From NCBI GenBank assembly GCA_030142905.1, contig JASJOG010000047.1:1-64000 (forward strand): a stretch of DNA of 64,000 bases. Direction: 5' to 3'. The first letter of the stretch is position 1; each line of letters begins with the position of its first letter. Below the pieces are notes generated by a model. It was not told the DNA's origin. It was given only the letters and a program-made list of their open reading frames with translations, and did not search any database. Below are positions 55,051 to 64,000 of this stretch, piece by piece. The translations under genes were made by a program, and so were the position numbers. Source of the stretch: Heliopora coerulea. Lineage: Eukaryota; Cnidaria; Anthozoa; Scleralcyonacea; Helioporidae.

Positions 55051-58000
55051 ATGGAGTTTAAATACAATCTGAAAAGTCCAGGTAGTAGTCAGATGTTTTT
55101 CATTTACAGTACAAACCAAAACAGGTTTCTGATAATAGCATAAATTTTCTGCACTACCCACATGTAGCTGTTAAACGGTTGATGAGAGAAGCCAAGGAAC
55201 TACATGAAGCTACGGAACAGTACTATGCGCAGCCTCTTGAGGTAGGTTTAACAGAACAGCGAACAAATTCGCCGTTCAGATATTGTACGTTAGGAATATC
55301 TTAATTACTAGAATGACTAGGATGTTTGGGTTACCGAAACAAGATACTGATACACTGGTGCAGTGAACTGAAAGCCGCCTAAAATGCCAAGGAATTGTCT
55401 TGGGGAGGTGATAGGTGTTGAGGTGATATATTTGGAATGGATGTTTGAAAATATTTTTGAAATGCAACACTGGCTGTCGAATTACTGGAAAAAATAGTTG
55501 TGCACATATTTTTCAAAATTTTATCACTGATTCATTTGCAATTTTAGATCACTCTCTTAAGAGCAAATGGGCAGTGGTAATTGTTTTGAATTTAACAAAA
55601 CTACAGTGATAATTCTCTGTTGATACGAATTGATAGCACCTGTTGATATTTTTAACTGAGCACAACTCATCCCAATTGGCTAAACAGTGGAAAAAAGTTG
55701 AAACGCATCGACAGCCAATCAAAGTGACTGCTAAAGAGTGGGAAATTGTGGAGAAGTTGTAAATGAAAACATTCTGACCATGATTTTCAGGAGATACTTT
55801 GGTGAAGTATTTTTGTTAATTTCATACCTCACATCCAGCTTAATTATTACATGTATGAGATTGATTGCAAATTACAGCTTCTTGTTAAGATTCCAAATTG
55901 AATTTGAAACTGTATGATTACCAATACTAATGATTTGCTTAACTGATAGGACAACTTGTTTGAGTGGCATTTCACAGTTCAAGGCCCTGCTGATAGTGAT
56001 TTTGAAAATGGGCGTTATCATGGACGTATAACACTTCCTCCTGAATATCCAATGAAGCCACCAAGCATTATGCTTTTAACTGTAAGTATTGAAGTAATTC
56101 AAGATACTTATGCTTGTTTTTCATAATCCACATCTGTGAAAATATTCATCCTAAACACTGGGTTCATCCTGGAACTTGCTGTTGTCGTTATTAAGTTTGA
56201 TTTCTGCATTTTTAAGCTACCATTAAGCATGTCATTTTCTGAGTAAGTTTGTTACAGTTCAAAATCAGCCCAATTTTGACTTAAGTAAGAAAACATATTT
56301 AAACATCAACTTCCTCCCTAAAACAAGCTGTGACAAGTAAAATCGTCAGGCATTAACTGGAGTAAAACGTGAAAGTGGGTCTAGGGTTTGAATTAGCAGG
56401 TTGCAATTTGCAAATAGCAAGCTGAATTTTACAATTTGCTAGTCTACTTTTTTGTTTTTGCAAATCCAAATTTAAAAGTGCATTTAAACGAAAAGTAACT
56501 CCTACATGTACGTTTAGTGTTACTAAAAACTGTGATTTGCAATCTCTAGTGAACTGAAACAAATTATTTGTGATTGTTTCCATCAAACTTTGGCCAGCCG
56601 ACTTGAAACCCGACAGCACACAACACAGTGGCCTGTTACATGGTCACTTTGTAAACAAAATGGCGGAGCATTACTTTCAACGGCTGAAGTGTTTTGGAAG
56701 AGGGAGGAGCTTCCTCCTTGCCTTGAAACTCACAACATTTTTTTTCCAAATCGAGTTTTTCTCTCTAATTCAATCCCTGGTGTCCTTGTCCCTGAATGGA
56801 TGAACTAAATGCTCTACAAACTGCATGGTCTAGATGCCATTTCAAGAGTTCTTGGGGTCAGGTTTAGTTGAAATATAAAGGTTTGTTTGCACTGACACAG
56901 CATTAATTTTTATCATGACAGAGAACAAGTCAAAATGCTGTCAAATGTGATTTAGAATACAGATTTAGGAATAAATGGAGAAAAAGAGATACACTGGAGT
57001 AAATCTACAAAGATATGTGCCAAATTATGAGGATATTTTTGGGGGTAGGGTCAACCAATGTGACATAGTTAATTGCAATTTTTCTATGCAAACCCTTGTT
57101 CCTGCTAATATATATGCACCAACATATGTATCCTGCTATAACCACCTCATATTAAATAACACTACATGTATCTGATTGAAATGCAATGTTTTACAAGAGT
57201 GCCAATCAGTTAAAAGTCATTTATTTATTCTAAACTCTGTAATTTGTTCTGAATCCATGTAAAAATAAAGTATTTTGTTTGAAATGCTAATATGCTAGTT
57301 GAATACAAGTTCAACTTGGTCATCTGCACATCACTTGTTTCGCAGTATGTCAATGTTGGTGGACCACTGAGAAATTAGCAAAACTTGCAATGGACTTAAA
57401 TTATGAATAAGGCATTTTCAGAGACAAAACTAACAAGGTGATTATTTTAGTTGTTTGCACCTTGACTGGTGCATGTTGAGGCCATTCACATTACTTTCTT
57501 TACTTAATGGTAATTTTATAATGCATACAGAAACAAGAGAGCGTGTGTCACATATCTTGTTTCTATGTTTAAGTGCAACAGGTATAAAACAATGCCCACT
57601 GCCCAAAGGCCAATTGAATTGAATTGAAAACTAGGCTGAATTGGCACAGTTTGCCTAAAATCTATGGCAAATTTCACCATTTGATGGCTTAAACTGAAAT
57701 CCCTAGATTTTCAGGAGTTTAAGAACTTGTCAACAGCATGCAGTCAAACTAGAAAGTCAATTGTAATGTGATTGAACTCATATTGACTCTTGTGAAACTG
57801 CTGCTTGACTGTGATTACTTCTTAAATTAAATCTGTCCACTTACTGTCATCTTAAAGCAAAGTGTTAACTGGAAATATTGTCAGTCCAATTTTGAATAGC
57901 AATTTAGGTCCTTAAGATGATGTTCTGGTCATAATCACTAGGTTGTAAATCTATTTGACTTGGTTTAACCATGCTGTCGTTGTTGTTCTTGTTGTTGTTG

Positions 58001-61000
58001 GAATAGTTGTTGTTGTTGTTTTATATTTTGTTGTTCTTATGGTGTTGTTCTTTTGTTGTTGTCATTCTTCTACTCTATACTGGTTGCTATTGTAGCTTAT
58101 ATTTCATAATGTTCTTTCACCACAGCCAAATGGTAGGTTTGAAATTGGAAAGAAAATCTGTTTAAGCATGTCAGCACATCATCCTGAAACATGGCAACCA
58201 TCTTGGAGTAGTAAGTGTTGCACAGTAATTTAATTATTTGCATTTATTACCTACAGGAAAGTACAATGTGCAAATGTTTTTAAGGTTCAAACTAAATACA
58301 TAAACTTCCATAGGCATGCAACACAAAACATTGGTGTGTGGAATGAAATCATTCTCTATATTGTTTCTCTTACAACCAATTACACTGCAGAGAAGGTATT
58401 AATTTTTTGGTGTTGACTCATTGAGGGGCAGAGCTCTTCCTCTTGATGAGTAAAATCATCTGGCATTAGCTGGAGTAAAATTATAGAGTATGCCCTTTCC
58501 CCTTAATGGTTTAAACTATAAATGCAATGGCCATGGTAAGAAAGACTAAAAGAACTATTCCCTTCCAAAATGTAAATAAAGGGTAGAGATCTGTTGATCT
58601 GTTTTGCTCCCTAAACCACCATTTAATAAATTATGCAGTGTTCAACCAATAGCTAATGGGAAATGTTTGCTGAAGCACTGAATTGCTGTAATGCGGAACA
58701 AAAAGTAGCAGTTGGTGAGGTGTTGTGCAGTGTACGTCAGGATTTTTATCATTAAATATGTGTTGTTTAAGTCTGATTTCCATGCACCTGTGCAACGTTT
58801 ATAATACCAGTAATTACGACTTATTTCAATGTTAACGCGAGTGATAGTTGTTTTAGTCACATCTACGTTAGATCAGTGACTGTTGTAAGAGGTGAGGCAG
58901 GCTTACCTTCGATGACAGGGATAACTGTGGTATAATATTGTCCATACACCGATGTCACAAGAAATATGTCCCCCTCTTTGGAAATTCCCCTCTCCCCCTT
59001 TTCAGAAAACACTTAGCTTCATGTCATAAACGTTTACATAAAGAAGAGTAGAGAAATTGCGAGGAAAAGTGAGAACCACAATTTAATAATTTAGTTGATC
59101 GTCGTCTAATCTCAATAGTAAACTAAAGCAGCTGACGTTCTTGAGCCACGGACGTCGAGCGGAAGATTTGACGAACATGTGTTTTTGAATTTTGGGCAGT
59201 GTATTCTTTCAACACAATTTTTTATGGCAGCAAAGATAATCGATAACTCTAAAATCTCAGGAGAAACCGTGGCATTTTTAATCAGCCATTGGGCGAACAA
59301 CTTAACCGAATGATGTTGACGTTGAGAGTTGTCTTCTTCATGGCAGTCTTGCCTTTCGTAAACGGTCTTTGCCATCCCAAACGGTTTTTGCCATCCCAAA
59401 CGGTCTTTGCCATCCCAATCTTTTCGGATTCCCGAAGTGTACCCTCCGCACTCTGACTTCATCAAGTCACATAAACAAGAAACAACTCAAAATCTTTCAC
59501 CTGTTTTCTTTCCTTGACTTTAAACTCTACGATGGATTATCTGGGTAACCTAACCCAAACCGAAATCCAATCTAACCGTCCCAGTCGCGGGTTTTCCGCC
59601 TCGCTTACACCTTAACTTGACCACCAGTCGCTTTAGTTTATTACTCTAATTTTAACATTTTGACTATGCGAAAGCTTGAAGAAAATCAAGCACTGTAGCG
59701 TATAAAAATCCACATTGAGTGCAAATAAAATAAAATAAATAAATAGGAAACTCGGATTCACCACGGATTCGAACCCTCTTGGCGCCGACCGCTACTGCTC
59801 GCACAAACCACAGCAGTAAGATTGCAGGCTCAGTCGAACCTAGCCAAAATTGGGGTTTACAAAACATACAATCATTCAGTGAGTGTCCTCGGGTTTGGGG
59901 AACCCAAAAACAATAGGATGGCAAAGACCGTTTGGAATGGCAAAGACCGTTTACGAAAGGGAAAATAGCGTACTTGATTACACGGCCGGAAAATTTTAAG
60001 ACAAATTTAGTTAGCCACATGAATTACGAAGTTACTATATGAAGAAACGACAGCTGAAAAAAAAATTTCTGAGCAATCACTGACTGAACTATGGCAGTTA
60101 CAACACTGTAGGAACTAGACTTTAATTATTTACACTTTCTATGACTTATAGTGATCATTTTAAACTTTAATTATTGTACCTTGTAGACGAGTAAATATCA
60201 TCGGCTGGATTCGCGTTCACTGTGACGACTCAAAATAATTTTGGAGTAGAACTTCCACTTCTAGTGTAAACGAAGCCGTAATGTGTTCTTACAACATCCA
60301 TTTCTGGCTTCTCTCTTTTCTGTACAGTTCGAACTGTGCTACTGGCTATTATTGGCTTCATGCCGACCAAAGGAGGCGGAGCAATTGGTGCCTTAGATTA
60401 CACCCCAGAGGAAAGGAAGATCTTAGCGAAAAAGTAAGTAGAGTTAGAAATCTGAGTGCAATCGTAGTGAGAATAATCCAACTCATCCGATCTCCTTTTT
60501 AAATCTGACTTTTTACCACCGTGACGTGAGTTATCGTTAAGTACAGGGTTTAGACGGTCTGCGGTGCAGGCTAAGTTCGACCAAGACTTTCTCAAAGCCC
60601 GTTTTCTTTTGGTGTTTGTTTTTTTTTTGTTTTTTTGTTTTTTTTTGAAGGGGGAAGAGTAAGAAAACTGGGAAGAAAATGGACTTTTCTAGGCAGCTTA
60701 GCGCCATTTTTTTCCAACATGTATATTGGTCGGAGGTGTGACAAGCTTTGTTTATTTTACACAAAAAGGGACCGAGACCTCATTAATATTTCGCGCTAAT
60801 TTTAGCAAAATAAATTCGATCTCCTGCAACCGGAACAAGTCGAGTTCTCGCCACCTCTCGTGACTTTGTATCTCAATTTCTCGCTTGGCGAGATAAGAAG
60901 TCGGCTTGTGTCAAGTCTAAGATCGACCGATCGCTAGCCCGCACCACTGGGACATGTTCAGTCAGTGTTGTCCGCCGTACAACTTCAATATATTGTTACC

Positions 61001-61729
61001 CTTCTGTAGTATCGATGGCACACAGTCCTACAGTTCGAAAGTCGATATTACCTTTTAAAAAATTATTGCAGTGCTTATGATTTCATATGAACATTGGTCA
61101 CGCACCGTCTTTTAAGCCTGGTTTTCACTCGCGACGTAAGCATAAGCATAACCACATACGCAAGCGCAGTTAGCCGTCAACTAAACTTTTTGTACTTCCC
61201 CAATACAAAATCACTAACCAACCATGAATTACCTAATTCGCTTGCGTACGTTGTTATGCTTACGCTTATGTCGCTAGTGAAAACCAAGCTTTACACGCAG
61301 TGGCTCAGCATCAATAAGCACTTATTTCTTGATTGAACTTTGGCAGGACGTCAATCAAGACAGATTAGAAAGCTTCATGGAATTTTTCACTCTAATCGCA
61401 AGAAAATCAAATGCTTAGCAGTCATAGCTCTGGTAAATTGGCTTTGTAGATCAGGGGCGGATTTATAGGCTGGGGCGCACCGTACGCACGCCCCTCTCTT
61501 TTTTGATTAGATACCATACGGTTTTGTCTGGCGAGCTCGCCGTTTTCCTGAATTTACGTTCAACAATTTGTGCACCCAACTGTAATTTGAGTCCTTGGTA
61601 GTTTTCCAGCACCCAGTTTGTCAACTGCGAACTCCTAGGTTAGGAAAAATGAACTTTTATTTGGTTGTAGGTCGATGCTTTGGAAGTGCAGTGTTTGTGG
61701 GAGTTGTAATTCAGATTCTCTCAAGAAAG
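55051..61729 (+). CDS. UBE2J1: UBE2J1-type ubiquitin-conjugating enzyme E2, exons 1-6 (partial)
   Basis: Exons: 55051-55081, 55168-55241, 55950-56081, 58126-58210, 60328-60433 and, less surely, 61671-61729. All have AG/GT borders and phases that join. The product starts MEFKYNLKSPAVKRLM and holds the E2 core: LFEWHFTVQGPADSDF, GRYHGRITLPPEYPMKPPS, GRFEIGKKICLS with the catalytic Cys, HHPETWQPSWS and AIIGFMPTKGGGAIG, then DYTPEERKILAKK. UBE2J1 (yeast Ubc6) is an ER-membrane E2 that works with ER E3 ligases in ER-associated degradation, held by a C-terminal membrane anchor. The Ser/Thr-rich tail and anchor are not found in the window and probably lie beyond 64000. Introns contain repeats but none disrupts an exon. 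The start matches the family N-terminus. UBE2J2 is a less likely alternative because the sequence fits UBE2J1 better. Confidence 0.93.
56082..58125 (+). other. UBE2J1 intron 3, with repeats
   Basis: 2.0-kb intron with a GTAAGT donor and CACCACAG acceptor. It holds a direct repeat (TCGTCAGGCATTAACTGGAG at about 56343, related copy in intron 4 at about 58449) and a TTG-rich tract at about 57970-58075. No coding element recognised. Confidence 0.75.
57970..58075. repeat. (GTT)n-rich tract in UBE2J1 intron 3
   Basis: Repeated TTG/TTC triplets with interruptions just before exon 4. Confidence 0.85.
59350..59960. repeat. Inverted repeat built from AAACGGTCTTTGCCATCCC units
   Basis: Three near-identical 19-bp units at 59360-59416 face two units in reverse complement at about 59917-59955. 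The arms also share CGTAAACGG/CCGTTTACG. It probably is a foldback element in intron 4. Confidence 0.75.
59725..59870 (-). repeat. Possible tRNA-derived SINE
   Basis: On the minus strand GGGTTCGAATCCGTGG resembles a Pol III B box, and an ATTT-rich tail follows (59735-59700). A-box and anticodon arm are poor. It lies between the arms of the inverted repeat at 59350-59960. Weak call. Confidence 0.4.
61114..61292. repeat. Foldback MITE in UBE2J1 intron 5
   Basis: AAGCCTGGTTTTCACTCGCG at the left is matched by the complement of AGTGAAAACCAAGCTT at the right; arms continue for about 50 bp (gtaagcataagcataac). Non-coding; about 180 bp. Confidence 0.85.
61440..61520. repeat. Solo GGCGGA-type hAT end
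   Basis: ATCAGGGGCGGATTTATAGG followed by a C-rich stretch resembles the left end of the hAT at 50947 and related MITEs. The partner end is not found. Confidence 0.4.
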
Positions 61730-63320
61730 GTAAGCTATGAACGACGTACAAAGTTCTTCAGGACTTACTAACATGCGATCAGGAATGTTAGTCCTGGATA
61801 ACCTCATAATCTGTATAAGTGCCCGATTAACATTCAGCAGTACAATAATTAAGTGACGTGGTGGTGCTGCGCTGATGTCGAGCCTCTGATATATAGGTCA
61901 TACTATCTAGACACACTTAAACTATTAGGTATTTCTTTTATGTAATCATAAGACTGAGCGTAAAATAGGAGCATCAAGAAAGCTTTGGCCGGATATTTTG
62001 TGTGATGGGATACTCTATTCTAAACACGGGTATTAACCAATCAGGGCTTGCATATGATACACGTCATTTTATAATTTCTTGTCGTCACCGCATTGGTTGC
62101 GCTATGAAACTTCTTACGCTGCCATTCAGTGCACATGCCTCTGTATTACTAGCTTACTTTTACTCCTTAACTTTCCTGACAACCAGTAGATTTTGCTAAA
62201 AAGTGATCTTAAAAGTGTGCTTAAAATACCATTGTAATTTACAAATAATCCCAGGAAGGGAAACTCATTCAACGGTAAACGTGGAGCCTTCGCCACGGGT
62301 GCTCTATATTATCTTCAGCCAAACAGCTTGTTAGAACCCCTGAAAGAAGTTTGAGAAAGTTGCCGTGCACATAGTTCATTCTTCAAAATTGTCCTTCAAA
62401 ATTATTCTTCAGATGACTTATTTTGATATCACAAATGAAATAAGTATGTAAGTTCATCCTCTAAAAATAACCCCTATAAGTCAGATTGAAAGAATAGAAT
62501 ATAAAATTACTCTGTAGTGCCTTGTGCTGTCTTCGTTGTGCGAACATTTTATTGATCGTAAATCAACTTATTCCGCCATCGTGGCTTGAGTTTCATCTCA
62601 ATACCCGCGTTACGCCTTGTTATTCCACGATCACGCACGCCATCATGTCATGAGTTTCGTCATAAATGCTTACGTTCTAGTGCTTATTTACCTTTATTGC
62701 ATGCGACAACTAGTTCAAGTGTCCGAACAAGAACTGTCGGACTGGCAACTTTCCGAGGACAGGTTTTATGAGGAAACGTTTGTCAAACCCTGGTTTGGGC
62801 CCACTAATCGAGTCCTGCATGATCCTCTGCAGTTCAATTGATCGCGGCAATTTCCGAATAAGTTCTGATCCCTCGGAAGTACTGTTAATATGCTCTCCTT
62901 TCCTTCGACAAACCTAGATCTTGCGCTATAAAACTGTTCAGCGACAGCTGGTCAAGTAGCTCTGGACGTAATTGACTGAAAAATAAAAAAAACAAACAAA
63001 AGAAACCATACTCCTTAACAATAGAAAATGCAGTTATATCAGCCAGAGCTGGGTATTTCGAGTCCAAACTGAAAAATTGCGAAAGCAACAAAGTCTGTTG
63101 CAAATTATTGCTTCAATTATTAGGTTTATGCATGGTTAATGTAATTAACGAAACAATGTAAGGTGCTGTTTCTGTTACGCATCAATTAACGTCATGTGTA
63201 CTTGTATAGTGAACTAGTCTGTCTTTTGAGAGTGGTCGAAGAGCAAGTGCGTTGTGTGGAAGATTAATAAAGAAACAGTTTTGAAAGATTCAGTTCCCAG
63301 ATTATTCTTGAATGGAACCG
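61730..63320. other. Region after UBE2J1 exon 6
   Basis: No further UBE2J1 exon recognised. 62005-62075 is the inverted partner of the repeat at 48883-48960. A plus-strand frame at 62701-62838 (SEQELSDWQLSEDRFYEE) looks protein-like and ends at a stop, but I cannot name it. Confidence 0.4.
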
Positions 63321-63439
63321 GCAAAGAGCGTGAATTCGTGTTAACAAAATACGAATTACCAGACAAAGTCTTCAGGCAAATTGTGAAAAGTTTGCGATAT
63401 ATTTACTATATACTGACCGAGCGTGAGGTCTGTGCTACT

Positions 63440-63840
63440 GAAATATCGGACCAATGTTTTGAAGTAGAAAATTATGGCTCGAAAAACTCTTTGTAATACT
63501 TGGTTGGGCACCTTTCTGTACCGGTGGCATAAATCTTTGGTACGAACAACCTCCTGTGTCCGGCTTCTTTGCCATGGCTTGTTTTTGTTCCCCTTTCTGC
63601 CAACCAAGCTGCTTCGTACTCACTGCCATCTCGTATACGAACATTGATGACAAATTTGGACAACACGTTGTACAGGTCCGTAATTAGTAGCTCTTCAATT
63701 TCTCTTTTCTCACCATTTAATAAGCAGCAGCGTCGAAATTGATTGATATCGGTTGTGGTTTTCCTGACTGTGTTTATCGTTTGTTAGGAATTTATAAAGT
63801 TTAGGATTTCGTCGTCCTCGATGTCGGCAGAATTTTGTTA
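63440..63840 (-). pseudogene. Crypton-like (DUF3504) relic with internal deletion
   Basis: Minus strand: ADIEDDEILNFINS, a TAA, then NTVRKTTTDINQFRRC, KREIEELLITDLYNVLSKF and VINVRIRDGSEYE, the N-terminal core-binding part of DUF3504 proteins. It jumps directly at about 63613 to WLAERGTKTSHGKE and ATGTERCPTKYYKEFFEP from the C-terminal part. The middle of the domain, about 150-200 residues by comparison with the family, is missing without loss of frame. No complete recombinase site remains. The copy at 44700-45290 keeps a different and more C-terminal portion. Confidence 0.75.
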
Positions 63841-64000
63841 TTGTTCTTGTCCAAGCGTTTTTGTCGTCATTTCATTAAGAAATTCTTCCCCAAGGTTTCT
63901 CCGAATGGTTACTTTTCTATTCTGGTTGTTCATAATACATGTTCATTTCATAATTGTGTCAAAAATCTCAATTTTTAATTGACAAAAGCAAGACTTTTTA

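Larger units (their letters stand above)
58211..60327 (+). other. UBE2J1 intron 4, with inverted and tandem repeats
   Basis: 2.1-kb intron with a GTAAGT donor and a TGTACAG acceptor. It contains the repeat at about 58449, an inverted repeat (59350-59960) and a possible SINE. No gene of its own is supported. Confidence 0.75.

Noticed and set aside
59112..59465. 117-residue minus-strand ORF in UBE2J1 intron 4
   Set aside because: Overlaps the 19-bp repeat array; no motif.
62586..62841. Further exon of UBE2J1
   Set aside because: Sequence does not resemble the UBE2J1 tail or membrane anchor; its nature is unknown.

Overview
The window reads as intron-rich, AT-rich animal DNA, most likely from an anthozoan cnidarian such as a coral. 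That placement is inferred from a metazoan-type UBE2J1 gene with large introns, a TTAGGG interstitial telomeric tract, and the mix of P, hAT, Harbinger, Crypton-like, Penelope-like and esterase-bearing LINE relics. No sequence search could be run. Only one ordinary host gene is clear: six exons of a UBE2J1-type ER ubiquitin-conjugating enzyme between 55051 and 61729 on the + strand, with its C-terminal exons not found.

Layout. 1-2200: nothing recognised. 2426-6571: a decayed PIF/Harbinger locus, with an unrecognised coiled-coil ORF, a DDE transposase on + (3188-4590) and a Myb/SANT partner on - (6571-5275). 6674-7039: a MITE with a TTA duplication. 7043-10860: a MITE-like unit split by a nearly full LINE (esterase end, endonuclease, reverse transcriptase, TAA-type tail). 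10860-19664: mostly unassigned, with a hAT relic near 15 kb and a clean hAT MITE at 18524-18858.

19675-41362 is the main feature. A 21.7-kb unit is bounded by 49-bp perfect terminal inverted repeats and a 10-bp target duplication. It holds a minus-strand LINE that has been split repeatedly. P1 (19693-22789) lies in the left TIR. P2 (22884-26815) carries an open P/THAP9 transposase. P3 (26838-36390) is itself split by a ZBED-type hAT (28158-31724), which carries an inverted pair of tRNA-derived SINEs. A second hAT (about 36823-39808) and a hAT MITE (40540-40969) also interrupt the LINE. Most boundaries are fixed by short duplications readable in the sequence, so the nesting order can be worked out.

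41363-54200 continues with mobile DNA: a hAT MITE, a Penelope-like GIY-YIG fragment with inverted terminal copies, a TTAGGG tract, a Crypton-like tyrosine recombinase relic, a LINE 3' half, a foldback element, and a nearly intact ZMYM1-like hAT (50947-54124) with a hairpin SINE inserted at its gene end. 55051-61729 is UBE2J1, with repeats in its introns. A second Crypton-like relic on the minus strand is near 63.5 kb.

The transposon genes do not form a pathway. Within each element the genes act together: transposase with TIRs, Harbinger transposase with its Myb partner, LINE endonuclease with RT. Nearly all are broken. The best candidates for preserved activity are the P2 transposase ORF and the 50.9-54.1 kb hAT, each with at least one visible defect.
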